64,000 nt of DNA, from assembly GCA_003255025.1 (NCBI GenBank), contig QANY01006190.1:286317-350316 (forward strand), given 5' to 3'. The translations under genes were made by a program, and so were the position numbers. This DNA comes from Datisca glomerata (Eukaryota > Streptophyta > Magnoliopsida > Cucurbitales > Datiscaceae). Every line of letters starts with the position of its first letter. Position 1 is the first letter of the stretch. Shown here one piece after another: positions 58,941-64,000 of the stretch. Below the pieces are notes generated by a model. The model was not told where the DNA came from and ran no database searches. It saw only the letters and a list, made by a program, of their open reading frames with translations.

Positions 58941-59857
58941 ACGTGGAGCATGAATAGTAAATAGTTTGTTCCGGAGTTTTCCAACGGATATAAAGGTAAC
59001 TGAGCTGTATTCATCTCATCTCATTGCATAAATGGAAGATTACATACAAGAGTGATTGATTCTACATATAAATTCTGGAAAAAATGCAATTTACTCCTCT
59101 GTGATTTCTGTGATTCTCAATTTAATATAATTTGTTTTCCTATGATTAATTATCTCAATCAATTTAATAATTGAAAACGTAACAATCAAGGGCTTTTAAT
59201 AAGACTTAAACTTTTTATAACCACCAATCCCAAAAAATATCTTAAATCACTTAAAGTCTGATGGGAAAGTAAAAGAATAGAACTTGGAGACCAAATGATT
59301 CTCTATTTAAGCAAAGAATGTAAATGACATATAGTATGATTTATGACTATTTGAATAGACATAATGCCTATTTATATTGTTTTAAATGATGCCAATGAAG
59401 AAACGACAATAATATAACCTTTTAATTTGCGGAGACAATTTTTGATATATTTTTTCAATAAAAAACTCCAATATAAATATTAGTGATATGTGTATATGGT
59501 GTTTAGATTACCAACAACATAAGAATCAAATTTAAAACTAACAGAATGACTATATATTTATAACTACAAGAGAAATTAACCAAATAAATTAGACTAATTA
59601 TAACTAAATGATGACTTATAATTAGAGTAAGTAGACTAATTTTATAATTAGAGTAAAAGTTTGGACCAAAATTTGTTTCAACATTAAGTTCTACTATTTA
59701 AAAAAATTATGATATGTTGAGTGGTTCTGTTTTTTTGGTCAAAATCAAATTTTAATGAATAGAAATTGGAAGAACAAAAAAAATGTAATATACTCTCCGA
59801 AAACGTGACACACATAAACAAAATCCACATATTTATAGCGCAGTGTCTACTTAAAAT
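58941..59857. other. AT-rich intergenic region, no feature seen
   Basis: This is the upstream flank of the RhoGAP gene. No coding frame or repeat end was recognised before the MITE at 59858. Confidence 0.45.
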
Positions 59858-60223
59858 TAGGGGTATTCACGGTTCGGTTTGATTAGTTTTTTGATGAAAA
59901 ATTTAACCGAAATTTTGGTTCGGCGATAAAACCGAACCGTGAATGCTAAAGGAACCAAACCGCGAGTTTCGGTTTGGTTCAGTTCGGTATTATTAATTAA
60001 AAATATTTTTTTAAAATAATTTTAAAATGATATTATTGAAATAAAATATAAAATTAAAGTTTTATTTCGGTTCGGTTCAAAAACCACCAAAAATACGAAC
60101 CGAACCGAAACTTCGGTTCAGCAATTTTTCCGAACTGAACACACATAAAGAATCAACCAAACTGACACTTTTCAGTTCAGTTAGATTCGGTTTGACTGAT
60201 TCGGTTTGGTTTGAACACCCCTA
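59858..60223. mobile_element. hAT-type MITE, 366 bp, with 8-bp target duplication
   Basis: The ends are TAGGGGTATTCA and, on the other side, TGAACACCCCTA (one mismatch). They are flanked by an 8-bp direct repeat cttaaaat at 59850-59857 and 60224-60231, as hAT elements produce. The interior is full of AACCGAACC/GGTTCGGTT words in both orientations, so the whole element can fold. It has no coding frame and depends on a transposase elsewhere. It lies 573 bases past the stop codon of the sugar transporter gene. Confidence 0.85.
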
Positions 60224-60796
60224 CTTAAAATATTCACTAAAATTTCTTTCTTGAGTACTATCTCACTCTTCTATCATAAAATAATGAAGAAATGCTTGGA
60301 AAATAAAATAAAATGAAAAAACATCATATTATATGTCACGTTCTTCTTAATTTGAACTATATTATAACGAAGTTATTTGAAGAAAAAAATAACAAATTAG
60401 AAATCATACTCCAACCTTTTGCAAGAAGACCCTTCAACTTAAAATGATGTTTTTACGCCTTAACACTTTTCAACTCGTGCAAATTACACGTCAGTAGTGA
60501 GTGACGGATGTTAATTATTAGAAAACTGAAGGTATAAAATACTAGGTGGCATCTATATGTTTAACTCCATTATAAGTTAAATAGTATATATAAAGATAAA
60601 AATAAATTCTAAATAGCAAGGTGTATAAGTGGTATTATGCGACGTGTATTGTCATTTCATAACAATGTTGAATACTAGAGTGTTACTTGACATTAGTCTT
60701 TAAAAAGCTGTAAAATGTCAATTTTGAAAGTTAAGTTGGTCATTTTACCAATCCCTGAAAGTTTGGGTGCAATTAGATTTTAACCCCAAAAAGATA
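60224..60796. other. 3' flank of the sugar transporter gene
   Basis: AT-rich, with no gene or repeat seen apart from the MITE edge. The first 150 bases or so after 60796 on the minus strand are probably the transporter 3' UTR. Confidence 0.45.
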
Positions 60797-63700
60797 TCAA
60801 CATTGGGCTTGTCCTACCTTACTGTCTTCTTCACTCACAATCACACCACCCACAATCCTCTTCCAAAACCAATGCTCACTCCAAACTTGATCCATCTTCT
60901 CAATAGGCAAATTCTTAGTCTCAGGCAACAAAAAGTAAACAAAAGCAGTCATCAAAACGACCCATCCACCAAAGAAGAAGAAAATCCCAGCCTTAAAATG
61001 ACAAAGCATTGTCAAAAAACTTTGCCCGACCACAAAAGTGAACACAAAACTAGCAGCCACAGTTATGCTCTGCCCAGCTGACCTTATCTCCATTTGAAAT
61101 ATCTCACTTGGCACTAACCATCCCAGTGGCCCCCATGACCAACCAAACCCTGCCACATATATACATATCAATATCAAAAGCAACAATCCATACCCTTTAC
61201 TCACTCCTCCATGATCACCAAGCTTAGCAGCCATTATCACGCCAATCAAAACCTGTGACACAAACATTTGAATCCCACCAATGAAGAAAAGCACTCTCCT
61301 TCCTAGCTTGTCCACGATCAGCATCGACACGAACGTTGAGACTGTCCCGACGATCCCAATCATGACGGCAGATAACAACGACGCGCTCTCTCCTAACCCG
61401 ATCGTCCGGAAGAGAATCGGAGCGTAAAACGCGATGACATTTATGCCAGTCACTTGTTGGAAAAAGGGTATTGCTATTGCCATGACTAACTGTGGTCTGT
61501 ACTTTCTCTGGGTAATTTTGTCGAACGGGTGGCGGCTGTGAGTGGTTTTTGATATGGCGCTGGCTTTAATGAGGTCGTTAAGTTCGGATTGGACGTCGGG
61601 GGTGCCTCGGATTTTTTGGAGCATTAGTTTGGCTTTTTCGGTGTCATTGTTACGTTGGATTAAGCTGTTGGGGGTCTCGGGGAGGAAGAAGGCGCCGAGG
61701 GTGAGGATTAAGGCGGGAAGTCCGGCCATGCCTAGAGAGATGCGCCACCCATAGCCGGCTTTGATCTTTGCAGTGCCGAAGTTGATTAGATTGGCAATGA
61801 GTGCACCGATTCCTACACTTAGTTGGAAGCCATTGTTGATTGCTCCCCTGTATTTTGATGGCGCCATTTCGGATAAGTACAGAGGTACGGACTGCGACGT
61901 ATATAAGCAAGGAGATTGTTGGATCAAAATCATAGTGGAGGATATTGAAAAAAAAAAATCATGCTTCTTGAGGTAAACAAAACCATTAAATTTTCTTTCT
62001 AAAACTATTTTAATATAAAATTCTTAGAAAATAAGTTGGATTAATAAATTTATATGGAAATTTGAGATTATATATATAATAATCATAACTTAATTGAACT
62101 AAAATGTTATATAAATTTAAACATATAAAAAAATCACAGGAAGATAGTGTATATGTTGCATAAGTAAAATTTAGTAGTTTATGTAAAAGACAGTATTTGA
62201 TTGAAAAAATTCAGCACATTTAACATTTTAAAAAATATGATGTAGCATATTAATGTTATCACTGTGAGTTGAAATTATATTTAATTCAAATCTATTCATG
62301 AAATATAAACTAATAAGAAAAAATAAATTTTATTTCAGATGTGAATATAAAAGTCTTATGTGATGTAAGTTGTGACATTAGCATTTCTATCTTATTTATC
62401 ACTATTATTTTTAGGTGGAGCCAAATGCCAAAAGAGAATATGAATACCTGGTTTGCAAAACCAACCCCAACACCGAGCAAGACACGACCAATAATCAACA
62501 TGTAAACGTTCAAGGCTGCACCACCTAAGGCGGAGCCGGCAAGAAACGCAACACCTCCGGCAAGGATAGACGGCTTACGACCGAAGGATCTGGTGACATA
62601 CGAAGCAAAGAAGGAAGCCGCAAGACCAGCTAAATATAATGAGGAAGTGAATGATGTCAAGAGTTGGCTATCAAATGTGCAATAGTTACTGATTTCTTTG
62701 TCTTCTTTCATCTTTCTGTATACTTCCGGAAAGAATTTCTTCAAAAATGACCCCATCGAGGTCACCCCACCTAATTCACATTTAATTTATTCATGGTAAA
62801 TTAATACACGAATTTCAATATAATCTGCGAAATTATCTGTTTTATATTATTTTCGTTATTTTTTTTGTTCTTATGTGTGTTGACCATTCTATAGATATTC
62901 TGATAAATGGACAATATGTTATTGTTTTACAGTGATTTCAAAATCTACCTACATCTCACACTATAATTTTTACAGTTTTAAAGGTGAAAACTTCGGTTTT
63001 ACAATGATTAGTCTCTTAAACGTCACCGTATTATTAAACAAGTGTATATATATACACATATATATATATTAAGCACATTAATCAAAAAATAATTCTATCT
63101 CAATGAAGTAGCATGCCACTAATTTATAGTTACGTTTGTACTTTGTCATTATTGAAATTATTTATTATTTATAAATTAATTAACTTATAAATGATTAACA
63201 CAACAGTTGATTTAAAAGAACCGGTCTATTTTAGAGCTAATTTTAATAAAATCTCAATCGAAAGCATACTCTTGATACTAGTTACTTTTTCAAGTTTAAC
63301 CATAAGGAGAGTGTTTTATAGAATGTGAGCATGCTTTCAAATCCCTCTTTTTGGTTTAAAAAAATCCCTCTTATCGATCGGATATGCTTGATTTTGTTCT
63401 CACAAAGTTCTACGGGTGCACCACAAGGATAACGGAGGCTAAATTAGTCTCTGGACAGTTGTTTGCTATGTTTCAGTCTCATTTTTCTGAATGAATTTTA
63501 TCTACTTTTCGGTAATATCTTTTCTTCTAAACCATAATAATTAACATCCATTTTCATGACATAACTCACGAACCAAATATATTTTTTTCCAAAAAAAATG
63601 AAAAAGAAAAGAAAATGAAGATGAGCAACTAACTAACTATTCATATATACACACACACATTCAGTAATTCAAAAAAAAATCAATATATGTCGTGTTGAAG

Positions 63701-63914
63701 TTTTTTCTTATTATATATATTTGGGAAACTTGGGTTGTTGAAATAACCTGAAGGTTAATTGTTTGTGAGAAAAAATTAACAGACCTGAAATACCAGTATC
63801 ATAGCCAAAAATGAGACCACCCATGGCTGCCATCATACAAGATACAATCACAAACAGTGTAATCCTTCCATTGTATTGCGCACTTTCACTTGCTATTGCA
63901 AACCCAGCTGCCAT
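60797..63914 (-). CDS. STP-family proton/monosaccharide symporter, three exons, 515 residues
   Basis: A plasma-membrane hexose/H+ symporter of the sugar transport protein family (MFS, 12 helices). Exons: 63914-63785, 62770-62448 and 61891-60797 (1548 bases), with GT-AG borders and joins in frame (GISG/GVTSM and FANQ/SVPLY). Family marks in order: [13 protein letters not shown] in helix 1, with the aspartate used for proton coupling in STPs; the lid cysteine in [95 protein letters not shown]; the second lid cysteine in MLCHFKAG; and PETKNLPIE. The N-terminus ([19 protein letters not shown]) resembles STP5-type members, but I do not assign an orthologue. Introns are 1014 and 556 bases. All features look functional. 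Only 86 bases upstream of the ATG lie in the window, so the promoter is missing. Confidence 0.95.
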
Positions 63915-64000
63915 TGCTGCTCCTAGTTGCTAGCAATGACAAAGAGAGGACAGAATTCTATATTCAAAGTGGAAACAAATTTTAGTTAGACTTATAGCAG

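Overview
The window is nuclear DNA from a flowering plant, almost certainly a eudicot. It is AT-rich, its genes have short introns with GT-AG borders, and it holds a beta-expansin, a CC-NB-ARC-LRR resistance gene, a plant-type RhoGAP and an STP hexose transporter. About two thirds is transposable-element and endogenous-virus debris. All four intact genes lie on the minus strand. No species can be named from the sequence alone.

Bases 1-6040 begin with a Ty3/gypsy LTR-end relic fused to a scrambled endogenous caulimovirid (plant pararetrovirus). One reverse-transcriptase/RNase H copy is on the plus strand (868-1835). A longer copy is on the minus strand (about 2561-5551). A virus-type intergenic region with a TATA box lies between them, and smaller duplicated pieces follow to 6515. 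Bases 6041-10677 hold two CACTA-type DNA elements. The second (8272-10674) has a 3-bp target duplication; a foldback element is nested in the first. Bases 10925-13672 hold GC-rich repeats, a minisatellite and a broken plant-mobile-domain gene. Bases 13678-20780 hold a decayed minus-strand Ty3/gypsy element (gag, protease, RT, RNase H, integrase, 5' LTR). About 0.5 kb of its pol region is inverted, and the 3' end is cut off at the mobile-domain fragment.

Bases 22463-24994 encode a four-exon beta-expansin of 273 residues, with microsatellites in intron 1 and in the 5' leader. The leader microsatellite contains a 62-base assembly gap. A 5'-truncated LINE with a 14-bp target duplication follows (27095-28512), then hAT-type debris. 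From 31049 to 42994 a Ty1/copia array is arranged LTR - internal - LTR - deleted internal - LTR stub, all minus strand.

Bases 43983-45815 are a patchwork: a second copy of the gypsy LTR relic, a receptor-kinase-like fragment, and a deletion-ridden partial duplicate of the neighbouring resistance gene. The intact CNL gene (47659-53368; modelled as four exons, 1422 residues) follows. Next come a nine-exon RhoGAP-domain gene (55026-57952, 378 residues), a 366-bp hAT MITE (59858-60223) and a three-exon STP-type sugar transporter (60797-63914, 515 residues). The four genes look functionally unrelated: wall loosening, pathogen sensing, small-GTPase signalling and sugar uptake. Their splice models were made by hand; each closes in frame with canonical borders, which supports them strongly. 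I found no clearly new biological system. The most unusual items are the inverted viral repeat around a viral promoter, the internally inverted Ty3 pol region, the tandem copia array, and the RhoGAP with lysine at the arginine-finger position.
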